Shown here in pieces: positions 52,550-61,707 of a DNA stretch of 64,000 bases. Numbering within the stretch: the first letter of the stretch is position 1; every line of letters begins with the position of its first letter. Origin of the DNA: Saccharospirillum alexandrii_A (GTDB taxonomy: Bacteria; Pseudomonadota; Gammaproteobacteria; Pseudomonadales; Natronospirillaceae); assembly GCF_043641555.1 (NCBI RefSeq), contig NZ_JBHZRJ010000005.1, forward strand, positions 62,001 to 126,000. Reading direction: 5' to 3'. The translations under genes were made by a program, and so were the position numbers. The notes below the pieces were generated by a model that saw only the letters and a program-made list of their open reading frames with translations, was not told where the DNA came from and did not search any database.

Positions 52550-53475
52550 TCGACACCACAGCGAGCTTGAAACACAAGATTACCAGTGCGAATGATCTGC
52601 AATCGGTCGTGCGGACCATGAAGGCCGTTTCCGCCGCGAGTATCGGCGACTATGAACGGGCCGTAAACGCACTTGGCGACTACTATTCCACGGTAGAGCG
52701 TGGCCTCGGCGTGTGTTTCCGCGATGCCGAGCTGCGCCCGGTGGTAACCGCTCAGCCCCCCTTTCATACCCCGCCCTGCGTAATCGTGTTTGGAACCGAT
52801 CAGGGCCTTGTCGGGCAATTTAACGAAACGATCGCTGACTTTGCCCTGACGTCACTGGCTTCACTGGCGGTAAGACCTGTGGCCTCACCTGTGTCACCGC
52901 AGTCGCACCCACAGCTGAACCCAACACCACAACAACCGCTTGTCTGGGTCGTCGGTGAGCGCCTCAATGAACGGCTCAATGATGCAAAAATAGTGACGCA
53001 AGACCACTACGACGTACCCAGCTCGGTAAAGGCGATTACGACATTGATTGGCAGAATTCTACTGGGCATTGAATCGCTACAACCACTCAGTATCTCGACT
53101 GAACTCCACCTGTTCTATCACAGGCCGGGAAGCAACCCCATTTATTCCCCCATCCACCAACGCCTGCTTCCCCTCGATAAGACCTGGAGCGAACAACTGG
53201 CCAGTCGCCCATGGCCAACCAGCAGCCTTCCTCAGCCACTGGGCAACAAAACCGCCACGCTGAGAGCGCTTATTCGAGAATACCTATTCGTCTCATTATT
53301 CCGGGCCAGCGCGGAATCACTGTCCAGCGAGAATGCAAGCCGGTTGGCTGCCATGCAAAGAGCTGACAAAAATATTGAAGAGTTGCTGGCCACGCTCAAC
53401 AGAAATTATCATCGCCTGCGCCAGTCCAGCATTGATGCGGAGATGTTTGACATTATCGCAGGTTCAAAGCCGTAG
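52546..53475 (+). CDS. atpG: N-ATPase subunit gamma, probable CTG start
   Basis: A 309-residue central shaft. Starting at CTG 52546 gives a family-like start: MIDTTASLKHKITSANDLQS, with the ribosome site AGGAG at 52536-52540 and overlap with the atpA stop. Starting at TTG 52567 would cut into the N-terminal helix. The C-terminal helix ASRLAAMQRADKNIEELLATLNRNYHRLRQSSIDAEMFDIIAG is the other half of the coiled-coil shaft. A proline/glutamine-rich insertion (about 110-130) occurs in the middle domain. It is last in the operon. Confidence 0.88.
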   Translation: MIDTTASLKHKITSANDLQSVVRTMKAVSAASIGDYERAVNALGDYYSTVERGLGVCFRDAELRPVVTAQPPFHTPPCVIVFGTDQGLVGQFNETIADFALTSLASLAVRPVASPVSPQSHPQLNPTPQQPLVWVVGERLNERLNDAKIVTQDHYDVPSSVKAITTLIGRILLGIESLQPLSISTELHLFYHRPGSNPIYSPIHQRLLPLDKTWSEQLASRPWPTSSLPQPLGNKTATLRALIREYLFVSLFRASAESLSSENASRLAAMQRADKNIEELLATLNRNYHRLRQSSIDAEMFDIIAGSKP

Positions 53476-53888
53476 CGCTTGAATTCACTGGGACCACCCT
53501 GGGGGCTGGAATCACTTGTCCGTGCAGACGGCACCACTGACCTGCTTCCAACTTGCCATACACCAGAAGGCGGTCGCATACACCAGAAGGCAGTGGATAG
53601 TACTCCCCGGTTGAATGAACGGTTACCAGAGCCTCACTGGTAACTTAACGACGGTTTCAACACACCTGGCCCAACCCTGACAATCACCTCGACCCGGTGA
53701 TCTTCGTGATCATCAACCAGCAATGTCTGTTAATACAGACGGTCTTCATTGCCAACAGACATGTGCAGGTTTCTGCCTACCGGCGACGGTTTTGAATGGT
53801 CATCCTGAACCTTGCTAATACGCCGGTTCAACCTAAGCTGGGTGGGCAGACCATCGTTGGTACCGTCCGTCACCGGTAAGGATGACCC
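53476..53888. other. Non-coding gap after the N-ATPase operon
   Basis: No supported gene. It contains two copies of CATACACCAGAAGGC at 53557 and 53577 (20-base period), and an inverted repeat GTCTG/CAGAC at 53725-53740. No clear terminator or promoter was recognised, though the region must hold the atp terminator and the promoter of the next gene. Confidence 0.5.
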
Positions 53889-54641
53889 ATGGAAGAGCTC
53901 AGGAACAATAATCGTTTGCCTCGGAAAATGTCGCCGCTCTGGGGCATTCTGGCGAGCATTATGTTCGTGGGTGTGGTTTTGGCCGTGCTGATCTATTTCG
54001 GAGTGCATGAACAAATCGTGGCGTTACTTCGCTGGGTAGAGGCCCAGGGCCTGTGGGGGCCGGTTCTTTTTACTCTGGTTATGGCACTGGTTGTTGTGTT
54101 TCTTGTGCCAGGTGTGTTGTTCACCACGGGGGCCGGGTTTGTGTTCGGGGTGGTTGAGGGCACGATTTATGTTGTGCTCGGTTCTACCCTGGGTGCGGCC
54201 ATTGCCTTTCTGATCGCGCGGTACTTTTTTGGCCGGCACGCGGCCAATTTTGTTCGGTCTCAGGCCAAGCTTAAACTGGTCAGTCAGGAGATGACACCAA
54301 ACGGCTGGAAGATTGTTCTGCTGACTCGACTGATCCCTTTTTTCCCGAGCAAAGTGTCCAACTACTTTTTCGGCCTGACCCGGTTTTCATTCCCCGGTTA
54401 TGTCGTCGGGACGCTGATCGGGTTTACGCCGTTTTCATTGCACAATGTCTACCTCGGTTCACTGGCGGCAGACATTTCTACTCTGGGCGTGCGCAACACC
54501 GAACGTACGCCACTGGAATGGTCGCTCTATGGTGCCGGTTTTGTAGCAACCTTGATTGCCGTCATTTATCTGAATCGCCTGGCACGTCGGGCCCTGTCCC
54601 GGTATACCGGTTCTGAAAGCCTAGAGGAGGGAGCACCATGA
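53889..54641 (+). CDS. TVP38/TMEM64 (DedA-like, VTT-domain) membrane protein
   Basis: A 250-residue inner-membrane protein with five to six hydrophobic segments. The VTT domain is recognisable: LFTLVMALVVVFLVPGVLFTTGAGFVFGVVEGTIYVVLGSTLGAAIAFLIARYFF, and LLTRLIPFFPSKVSNYFFGLTRFSFPGYVVGTLIGFTPFS. VTT proteins are proposed to move lipids across membranes. The next gene encodes a two-domain phosphodiesterase, so a phospholipid link is plausible. It ends overlapping a short leader-like frame. Confidence 0.88.
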   Translation: MEELRNNNRLPRKMSPLWGILASIMFVGVVLAVLIYFGVHEQIVALLRWVEAQGLWGPVLFTLVMALVVVFLVPGVLFTTGAGFVFGVVEGTIYVVLGSTLGAAIAFLIARYFFGRHAANFVRSQAKLKLVSQEMTPNGWKIVLLTRLIPFFPSKVSNYFFGLTRFSFPGYVVGTLIGFTPFSLHNVYLGSLAADISTLGVRNTERTPLEWSLYGAGFVATLIAVIYLNRLARRALSRYTGSESLEEGAP

Positions 54642-54703
54642 ATCTCTCGTATCCGGGCGTGATCTGCCGGCGCGCAACGGGCATACCGAAAGAGGATGCC
54701 TGA
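54638..54703 (+). CDS. Possible 21-residue peptide between the TVP38 and phosphodiesterase genes
   Basis: ATG 54638 overlaps the TVP38 stop (ATGA) behind GGAGGGAG and reads MNLSYPGVICRRATGIPKED plus Ala, with its TGA at 54701, six bases before ATG 54709. The ribosome site is strong, so it may be translated and may couple the two flanking genes. Confidence 0.4.
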   Translation: MNLSYPGVICRRATGIPKEDA

Positions 54704-54708
54704 TTGCC

Positions 54709-57162
54709 ATGCTCACCTTTATTGAAGTCAGGATTCGCCGACTGCGCCGAATTCTGAGTCGCAGCCTCTGGTTGGCCCGGCTACTGCACCTGCCGGCATC
54801 GAAAGGGTCGCGGTCTCGACCCGGGCTGGTCATGATTCAGGTTGATGGCCTAAGCCGGCCCGAACTGGAGATAGCGCTCGACAAGGGAGAAATGCCGTTT
54901 CTCAAGCAGTTACTGGACCGGGAAGACTACCGGCTGCATACGCACTATTCGGGTTTACCGTCGACCACGCCAGCGGTGCAGGCGGAGCTCTTTTACGGGG
55001 TTTCGTGCGCGGTTCCCTCTTTTTCATTCCGTGATCCGGCCAGTGGGCGCATCGCCCGGATGTTTGAGCCAGGCACAGCCGCTGAGGTGGAAAAAAAACT
55101 GGTCCGTGAAGGCGGTGAAGGCCTGCTTAAAGGGGGCAGTGCCTATTCCGATAATTTTACCGGAGGGGCCCGGGAGTCTCATTTTTGTCCCTCCTCAATG
55201 GGTTGGGGGCCCTCTTTGCGAAAGGGTAACCCTCTGGTTCTGATCGTTTTTTTGCTCACCAATCTCTACAGCCTGTTGCGGGTCGGCGCACTGTTGGTCG
55301 TAGAAACGGTTCTGGCGCTGGTGGATTTGTTCAAGAGTCAGTTGAGCGGTCACGACTTTTGGAAGGAATTGAAATTTGTGCCGACTCGAGTGGCGATTTC
55401 CATTCTGCTGCGCGAGTTGTGCGTGATTGGTGGCAAGATTGACATCAGCCGTGGACTGCCGACTGTCCACATCAATTTCCTGGGGTATGACGAACAATCT
55501 CATCGCCGTGGGCCGACCTCACTGTTCGCCCACTGGACACTCAAGGGGATTGACGATGCCATCGCCCGACTGTGGCGCGCGACGCATCATGCGCATTGGC
55601 GACACTACGAACTCTGGGTTTACTCCGATCACGGCCAGGGCGGGATGACAACCTACGATCACGTGAAAGGGTACAGTTTGGAGGCAGCATATAACGCGGC
55701 GCTCAAAGCGCTGGACAGTACCTTGCCCCTCAGCCAACCCGTCTCAACGGGGGGCTATCAAACTCAGCGTGCTCGACTCCTGGGAGGGCACCACGTTCAA
55801 CGGTTGTTTCCGATAGACCGATATGACCCGGTAGGCAAACAGGACCAGCCTCTGGTCACGGCTATGGGGCCTGTGGGCCACTTGTATTTTTCCTGGTCGA
55901 GTTCCGCAGAGGAACGAACCTTTATGGCGCGCGAACTGGCCAGCAAGCATGGCATTCCGGTGGTACTGGCGGTTGAGTCGCCCGGTCAGGTGCGCGCCTA
56001 TACCGAGGTTGGAGAGTTCACATTACCGGAGGATACCGGGCCGCTATTCGGGAACGACCATCCCTTTCTCGATGAGTTGGGGCCAGACCTGATACGCCTG
56101 TGCGAGCACGCCTACTCTGGCGATTTGGTGATTCTCGGCTGGCGTCACGGCATCGAGCCCATCACCTTTGCCAACGAAAATGGCAGCCACGCAGGTCTGA
56201 GCCCCCGGGAAACTCAGGGGTTCGCGGTTCTGCCGAAGGACGCGCCTCTGCCTGAGCGCACCCGGGACTACGTAAGACCCATTGACCTGCGTCGTGCAGC
56301 CTTGTCACATCTCGGTCGAAAGCCGAAGCCACCTATGCGGCAGGGGCAGCCTGGTACCAAAAGCGCCGATACGCTCAGGGTGATGACCTACAACGTCCAC
56401 AGCTGCGTCGGTATGGATGGTAAAGTCGATGTGGCGCGAATCGCCCGGGTGATTGCCCGCAGCCAGCCCGATGTTGTGGCGCTGCAGGAACTGGATGTCG
56501 GGCGTGAACGGAGCGACGGTGTTGATCAGGCGCATCAGATCGCCCAGTTGCTGGAGATGGCTGTCCATTTTCACCCGGCCATTCACATCGAGGAAGAACG
56601 CTACGGTGACGCGATATTAACCCACTTGCCGCAACGACTGGTCAAAGCCGATCTGCTACCCGGGCTGGCCAGCAGACCTAACCTCGAACCACGCGGAGCA
56701 CTCTGGGTGGCGGTCGAGTTTCACGGTCGTGAGGTGCAGATCCTCAACACCCACCTGGGTCTCAATAGCCAGGAGCGACAAGCCCAGATCGACGCGCTGC
56801 TGGGACCGGATTGGCTGGGCCACCCGGACTGCCGGGAGCCGGTCATTCTGTGTGGAGATTTCAATGCCATTCCGTCCAGCCCGGTATGCCGGTCCCTGAA
56901 CACCTACCTGCGCGACGCGCAGCAAGCGTCCGATGGCCATAGGCCCCGGCGAACGTTTCCCGGGCGGATGCCTGCGGTGAGGATTGACCACATCTACATT
57001 GGCAATGGCCTGGAGGCAACGGCGATCGACATACCGGGTTCAGCGCTGGTCCGGGTCGCGTCTGATCACTTGCCACTGGTGGCCGATATTAAAATTAATG
57101 AGCTGGCCAGTCCGGCTGCCGCTGCTACACCCGGCTTTTCTTTCCCGGACCGGGCTCACTAA
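54709..57162 (+). CDS. Fused alkaline-phosphatase-like / EEP phosphodiesterase
   Basis: An 817-residue protein. Residues about 38-530 belong to the alkaline phosphatase superfamily: VMIQVDGLSRPELEIAL (metal Asp46), SGLPSTTPAVQAEL (nucleophile region), and WVYSDHGQGGM (metal Asp-His). From residue about 555 there is an endonuclease/exonuclease/phosphatase (EEP) domain: LRVMTYNVHS, VALQELDVGRER, HLGLNSQER, LCGDFNAIPSS and ASDHLPLVADI, all catalytic positions kept. A hydrophobic stretch (about 180-205) could be a membrane anchor. Two different phosphodiester-cleaving folds in one chain next to a TVP38 protein point to lipid or phosphate-ester metabolism. Substrate unknown. It ends overlapping the convergent ABC gene by 38 bases. 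Confidence 0.85.
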   Translation: MLTFIEVRIRRLRRILSRSLWLARLLHLPASKGSRSRPGLVMIQVDGLSRPELEIALDKGEMPFLKQLLDREDYRLHTHYSGLPSTTPAVQAELFYGVSCAVPSFSFRDPASGRIARMFEPGTAAEVEKKLVREGGEGLLKGGSAYSDNFTGGARESHFCPSSMGWGPSLRKGNPLVLIVFLLTNLYSLLRVGALLVVETVLALVDLFKSQLSGHDFWKELKFVPTRVAISILLRELCVIGGKIDISRGLPTVHINFLGYDEQSHRRGPTSLFAHWTLKGIDDAIARLWRATHHAHWRHYELWVYSDHGQGGMTTYDHVKGYSLEAAYNAALKALDSTLPLSQPVSTGGYQTQRARLLGGHHVQRLFPIDRYDPVGKQDQPLVTAMGPVGHLYFSWSSSAEERTFMARELASKHGIPVVLAVESPGQVRAYTEVGEFTLPEDTGPLFGNDHPFLDELGPDLIRLCEHAYSGDLVILGWRHGIEPITFANENGSHAGLSPRETQGFAVLPKDAPLPERTRDYVRPIDLRRAALSHLGRKPKPPMRQGQPGTKSADTLRVMTYNVHSCVGMDGKVDVARIARVIARSQPDVVALQELDVGRERSDGVDQAHQIAQLLEMAVHFHPAIHIEEERYGDAILTHLPQRLVKADLLPGLASRPNLEPRGALWVAVEFHGREVQILNTHLGLNSQERQAQIDALLGPDWLGHPDCREPVILCGDFNAIPSSPVCRSLNTYLRDAQQASDGHRPRRTFPGRMPAVRIDHIYIGNGLEATAIDIPGSALVRVASDHLPLVADIKINELASPAAAATPGFSFPDRAH

Positions 57163-57835
57163 CCTGACCATCCAGAATGTAAACATGCCGGTCGCAGCGC
57201 TCAGCCAGCTCGACCGAATGAGTGACAATCAGGAAGGTGGTGCCGCGCTCACGGTTGAACCGTCGCATCAGATCGAAGATCTCATCGGCCGAGGCGGTGT
57301 CCAGGTTCCCGGTTGGCTCATCCGCGAGCACCAGCATCGGATCAGCCATCAACGCCCGAGCCACGGCAACCCGTTGTTGTTGCCCGCCGGACAACTCACC
57401 TGGCCAGCGTGAACCGAACCCGGCAAGGCCGACCTCGTCCAGCAAAACCTCCGCCCGCGAGAGCGCGTCCCGCGTCAGTCGTTTGTCCCTGGCCATCAGC
57501 GGCAAGCAGACATTCTCGGCAACGCTGAACGCGTTGATCAGATGATGGAACTGAAATACAAACCCGAGCGCTTGGCCGCGCAACCGCGTCAGTTCAGCGT
57601 CGCTTAACGGCCCGGTCTCCCGTCCATCCAGCCGAACCGTGCCCCGGGTGGGCCGGTCCAGCAAGCCAATCAGATTCAACAGAGTGCTTTTGCCGGAACC
57701 ACTGGGGCCAATCAGAGCCACAAAATCACCTACGGCCAGCGTCAGGTCAGTGGGCTTCAGCACCTCCACTTCAGCGGGCGTGCCGATGCGATAGCGTTTG
57801 CTAACACCCCTTAGCGCGAGGACCGGTTCAGCCAC
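57125..57835 (-). CDS. MacB/LolD-type ABC ATPase
   Basis: A 236-residue ATPase. Walker A GPSGSGKSTLLN is near 43-54, signature LSGGQQQRVAVARALM and Walker B MLVLADEPTGNLD. The D-loop and FQFHHLINAFSV segment are typical of the LolD/MacB group. Overlaps the permease gene by eight bases. It energises an export or lipoprotein-release complex with the two genes before it. Confidence 0.9.
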   Translation of the reverse strand: MAEPVLALRGVSKRYRIGTPAEVEVLKPTDLTLAVGDFVALIGPSGSGKSTLLNLIGLLDRPTRGTVRLDGRETGPLSDAELTRLRGQALGFVFQFHHLINAFSVAENVCLPLMARDKRLTRDALSRAEVLLDEVGLAGFGSRWPGELSGGQQQRVAVARALMADPMLVLADEPTGNLDTASADEIFDLMRRFNRERGTTFLIVTHSVELAERCDRHVYILDGQVSEPGPGKKSRV

Positions 57836-59027
57836 GAATCGCCTCCACCGGGTCCAGCCGGGCAGCCCGCAGAGCGGGCACCACAGCCGCGACCAACCCG
57901 GTACCGGTTGCCAGGGCCGCGGTCGAGATTAACAACGAAGCGGTCAGCGGTATGGGAAACGGCAACACCTGTAGCAGATGGGTGAACAACAGCACCATGC
58001 CGACCGCGCTGAGCAGCCCGAGCATAGACCCCCCAAACCCCAGCAGCCCGCCCTGCCACAAAAAGATACCGATCACCTGACGGCGTGACGTACCGGTGGC
58101 CCGCAGAATGCCAATCTCGGGCGAACGTTGCACCACCGACACAACCAGCACACTGGCGATCCCGAGCGCGACCGAGACGGCAATGAAAAACCGAATGATA
58201 CTGGACGTCAGACTCTGCGAGCGCAGACCCGTGAGTAATTCCCCGTTCGCTGCCATCCAGCTTTCGGCTTGCAGCGCGTGCTGCCGCTCCAGCTCAAGCG
58301 CGATGGTTTCGGCCGAGAAGATCTCCTGTACTTGCAATTGAATGCGTGAGACACCGCCGGGCAGATCCAGCAGGGTCTGGGCGCTGCGCAGATGCATGTA
58401 AACAGTACTCAGGTTCAGGCCGCGAAGCCCCAAATCGAAAATGCCCGCGACCGACAATACCCGGTCGCGCCGCCCGGTCGCCAGCCGCAAGCGGCCGCCA
58501 ACATCCAGCCCCAACTCCTCTGCCAGGGCCTGTCCGATCAGTACCTGATCCGGCCCCAGCTGATAAACGCCCGCCACCAGTTTGTCCGCCACCGGGATCT
58601 GACGACGATAGCTGGCCGGCTCGATACCGAACACCGTCACATTGCGCTCAGCCGCACCCTGAATCGCCAGAGCCGGACCGGACACCAAGGGCGACACCGA
58701 ACGCACGCCAGGCTGGCTGGCAAGCACCGGCAACAGTGCTTGCCACTGGTCGATGGTGGCAAGTCGCTGCGGTGATCGCTGCAGCCGGGTTAAATAGAGA
58801 CCGTCTGCATCGGCTGACAGGGTGCGCGCCTGCTCGTCGCTCGGGGTGAGGGTGATGTGTGCCTGAGTGCCCTGTGTGTTATCGATAAGCCCGACCTGCA
58901 GGCCATCAATCAGCGCCGTTAAAAACACAATGATGGCCACCCCCACGGCCACCCCGACGCCGATCAGGATGCTCTGGAAACGCCCCTGACGCAGAAAGCG
59001 TACCGCTACCAGCCATTGAAAGTTCAT
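57828..59027 (-). CDS. FtsX-type ABC permease (MacB/LolC-like)
   Basis: A 399-residue membrane protein with the four-helix FtsX topology: one helix at the start (SILIGVGVAVGVAIIVFL), a large periplasmic domain (about 40-265), and three helices at the end (IIRFFIAVSVALGIASVLVVSV onward). As the family order predicts, it lies between the adaptor and ATPase genes and overlaps both. The periplasmic domain has no recognised ligand. Confidence 0.88.
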   Translation of the reverse strand: MNFQWLVAVRFLRQGRFQSILIGVGVAVGVAIIVFLTALIDGLQVGLIDNTQGTQAHITLTPSDEQARTLSADADGLYLTRLQRSPQRLATIDQWQALLPVLASQPGVRSVSPLVSGPALAIQGAAERNVTVFGIEPASYRRQIPVADKLVAGVYQLGPDQVLIGQALAEELGLDVGGRLRLATGRRDRVLSVAGIFDLGLRGLNLSTVYMHLRSAQTLLDLPGGVSRIQLQVQEIFSAETIALELERQHALQAESWMAANGELLTGLRSQSLTSSIIRFFIAVSVALGIASVLVVSVVQRSPEIGILRATGTSRRQVIGIFLWQGGLLGFGGSMLGLLSAVGMVLLFTHLLQVLPFPIPLTASLLISTAALATGTGLVAAVVPALRAARLDPVEAIRG

Positions 59028-60223
59028 GGCTGCGCCTCGGCAGTTGGCCTGGCGCGCTGGCCAGGAGTGACGGCATCCGGCTCGGTCACTACCAGCGCCC
59101 CGGCCGACACACCATTGCGTATCTCCACCCGGTCATCACCCATCAAACCCAAGGCGACGCGTTGCAACACAACCCGTCCGTCGCGCAGCACCAGCACGGC
59201 AGGCTGGTCAGGCTCGGGGTACAGGATGACCCGGTTCGGCACCGTAACCGCGGCTGGGCTACGGGCAATGCTGATATCCACTGAAGCGGTCATATCGGCT
59301 TTCAAATAGTCCGGAGGGTCGGCGATGCGCAACCGCACCGAGAGAATGGCACGCTGAGGGTCGATGCGCGGCCCGATGAAACTGACGGTTGCCGGGAAGG
59401 TCTGATCGGGAAAGGCATCGACCGAGACCAGAGCCGACTGGTTCAACGCCACCCGGCTGGTTTGCTGCTCGTTCAGCGACAGCTCGATGCGGTCGAGTTC
59501 AACCCCGGTCAGCGACAGCAGCACCGACCCGGGCTGGACCACATCACCCGCCTCGACCGAGCGCTGCACCACCCGGCCGTCGATTGGCGCGGTAAGACGT
59601 GTGTGCGCCAGCAACGCCCGCGACAAGTCCAGACTGGCCTGTGCTGCCTCCACCTGGGCTGCAAGTAGCCGGTATTCGCTGCCGTCCGCCTGACGGCTCT
59701 CGAGTTCCTGATGCGCGCTCTGTCGCCGCGCTTCGTCCAGTTCCACCGCATCCTGACGGGCCTCCCAATCGGCATCGGAGAGAAAACCGTCGCGACGCAA
59801 TTGACCGGCCCGCTCAAGGTCCCGCAGGGCCTGATTAAGATTGGCATCCGCCTGTACCGCATTCATCGCGGCCTCGGGCTGCCCCACCTGCGTGAGCTGG
59901 TCAAACCTCGCCTTAGCCTGCGACAATGAGGCCTCAGCCAGCCGCACAGACGCCTGCGCCTCAGCATCATCCAACCGCACCAGGGTCTGACCCGCACGGA
60001 CAACATCGCCTTCATCCACCTCGACCACCGCCACACTGCCCACCACCAGTGAGCCCAGGTTGATGCGCTGATCGCTGGAAACCCGCCCTGTCGCCACCAG
60101 CCGCTGTATAACCAGCCCCGACTCAGGCTGAACCACGGCAACAGTCGGAGGCTGGACATACCAATAGCCAGCGCCGCCAGCCAACGCCACGATTATTACT
60201 CCAATAAAAACCCTGAGTAACAT
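59024..60223 (-). CDS. HlyD/MacA-type periplasmic adaptor protein
   Basis: A 399-residue protein with an N-terminal anchor (LLRVFIGVIIVALAGGAGYWY), lipoyl half-motifs (VVGSVAVVEVDEGDVVRAGQTLVRLDD and LTAPIDGRVVQRSVEAGDVVQPGSVLL) and a coiled-coil hairpin in between (about 90-195). It should link the ABC permease to an outer-membrane channel not found in the window. ATG 60223 follows GGAGAGGG. First gene of the three-gene export operon. Confidence 0.88.
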   Translation of the reverse strand: MLLRVFIGVIIVALAGGAGYWYVQPPTVAVVQPESGLVIQRLVATGRVSSDQRINLGSLVVGSVAVVEVDEGDVVRAGQTLVRLDDAEAQASVRLAEASLSQAKARFDQLTQVGQPEAAMNAVQADANLNQALRDLERAGQLRRDGFLSDADWEARQDAVELDEARRQSAHQELESRQADGSEYRLLAAQVEAAQASLDLSRALLAHTRLTAPIDGRVVQRSVEAGDVVQPGSVLLSLTGVELDRIELSLNEQQTSRVALNQSALVSVDAFPDQTFPATVSFIGPRIDPQRAILSVRLRIADPPDYLKADMTASVDISIARSPAAVTVPNRVILYPEPDQPAVLVLRDGRVVLQRVALGLMGDDRVEIRNGVSAGALVVTEPDAVTPGQRARPTAEAQP

Positions 60224-60436
60224 GGGATCCCTCTCCAGGTTGGATTTTTCGAGTCTAGCAGGCTTTAGGAATCATAATGTCAACACAGCAGCAGGCGCCC
60301 TTACATTAGAGCAGTATGGCCCCTGGGCTTTGGAAGCAGGTGCAGCATCAGGTATTGGAGAGGCGATGGCAACGCGCATCTGGCAGCAGGTATGGCAGGC
60401 TTTCAATGGATCACCTACCCGGTTGAAAATATTCAG

Positions 60437-61609
60437 CTAATTAATAGGCTCCACTGAAGTGGCAACCGTCTTGTACTTACTTGGCGTCATCCCTGTTCTC
60501 TTCTTAAACGCATTGTAAAACGATGAACGGGTATTGTATCCGACGGATAATGCGACTTCCAAAACAGTCTGCTCACTGGCTTTCAGCGCTTCTTTCGCCG
60601 CCTCAATACGAGCGTCATTGATGTAACTGTAAAAGGTCGTCTGCATTTCCCGGCTCAACACTTGTGATAAGTAATGACCGGAAATGCCAAGTTCAGACGC
60701 GAGCGTTGAGGCATCGATATCGGGGTTCAAATAGGATTTCTCTTCCATCATTTTCCGCTCAACCTTATCCGCGATGCGTTTTAGGCGTTCATCGTCAATT
60801 GAGGAATTGGCGTATTTTTGCTCAGAAACGTCTGCTGATCCGAGGTCTGATTCGGGGTCCAATTCGGGCTCAGGATCCGGTTCAATATGGGCAAAAACAG
60901 GTCTTCTGTTCAATGTCTGCAGGCAAAACATCCAAATAAGCAGAAGGACCAGTAAAGAAAGCGCGGTTTCGCTAATAAGCGGCGTCGATGTAGCGGAGGA
61001 TGCCCCCAAAACAATGAGTGCATAAAGCCAGGTAACCACCAGCAGGGCGGTAAAGCCGACAAGCCAGTCCAGCCGCTTACCTTCATGGTCCGCAAACTCG
61101 GTATTCAATCGCTGGTGATACGCCTTGGTATTTATGACGATTCTACCAAGGTAGAGAAAGCTCAGGATCGTCCACCCGACCAAAAGAAAGGCAAACCCTG
61201 CGGAATTAATGCCCACCCAGACCGAAAGCTGCTCCGGGTCGTTAAAGAACATGTTGTTGAAGTCTTCAGTCGGCATTAGGCCAATGGATAGGCTGAGCAA
61301 GCCAGCCAGACCAACGGGTATCCAATGGAGCGTTCGTTTCTCGGGTTGTGGCTGAGTGCCATAGGCGGTCAACAGCTGCTGATACCAATAGATCATCGGT
61401 AGCAGCAGAAAAAAGACGACGGGGATTGAGGCGATATACAGCCTCGCGAATAGGCCTCCCTGATCCAGCATGAGTGTGCCGGATACCAGCCAACTCATAA
61501 TAACAATGATGCCGGCAACGAGTTTACTCGGTTTGTGATAGGCCGGATTCAGATAGAGTAGCGATAGAAACAACAGCCCTACACCAACGCTCATCCCGTC
61601 GATAAACAT
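60437..61609 (-). CDS. AraC-family regulator with seven-helix membrane sensor
   Basis: A 390-residue membrane-bound regulator. Seven hydrophobic segments (to about 235) are followed by an acidic linker (PDPEPELDPESDLGSADVSEQ, near 243-265) and an AraC/XylS DNA-binding domain (about 285-380: TLASELGISGHYLSQVLSREMQTTFYSYINDARIEAAKEAL, ... VALSVGYNTRSSFYNAFKKRTGMTPSKYK). It probably senses a membrane or periplasmic cue and directly controls nearby genes. It is divergent from the barrel gene at 61852, and a ~75-base element in the gap is repeated before the next gene. Confidence 0.88.
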   Translation of the reverse strand: MFIDGMSVGVGLLFLSLLYLNPAYHKPSKLVAGIIVIMSWLVSGTLMLDQGGLFARLYIASIPVVFFLLLPMIYWYQQLLTAYGTQPQPEKRTLHWIPVGLAGLLSLSIGLMPTEDFNNMFFNDPEQLSVWVGINSAGFAFLLVGWTILSFLYLGRIVINTKAYHQRLNTEFADHEGKRLDWLVGFTALLVVTWLYALIVLGASSATSTPLISETALSLLVLLLIWMFCLQTLNRRPVFAHIEPDPEPELDPESDLGSADVSEQKYANSSIDDERLKRIADKVERKMMEEKSYLNPDIDASTLASELGISGHYLSQVLSREMQTTFYSYINDARIEAAKEALKASEQTVLEVALSVGYNTRSSFYNAFKKRTGMTPSKYKTVATSVEPIN

Positions 61610-61631
61610 CCTTCATTCCCTTGAGATTGAT

Positions 61632-61707
61632 CAAAAACCTGTCCTTCTCACTTGGAAAGGACGATGACAGCGGCAGAAAAACCATAATAGCACCCTCAAC
61701 TTTTGAC
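61632..61707. repeat. Upstream repeat, copy A (before the beta-barrel gene)
   Basis: About 75 bases nearly identical to 62534-62610. The best-conserved core includes GTCCTTCTCACTTGGAAA, then GACGAT and ACAGCGGC with one or two differences. The core can pair GTCCTT with AAGGAC as a stem. It lies between the AraC gene (start 61609) and the barrel gene. Confidence 0.7.

Noticed and set aside
53557..53591. Two 15-base repeats (period 20), considered as a possible CRISPR-like unit
   Set aside because: Only two copies, a five-base spacer and no cas genes.
60222..60440. Short plus-strand frame in the gap between the adaptor gene and the AraC gene
   Set aside because: No ribosome site, no family features, and the gap is only about 210 bases.
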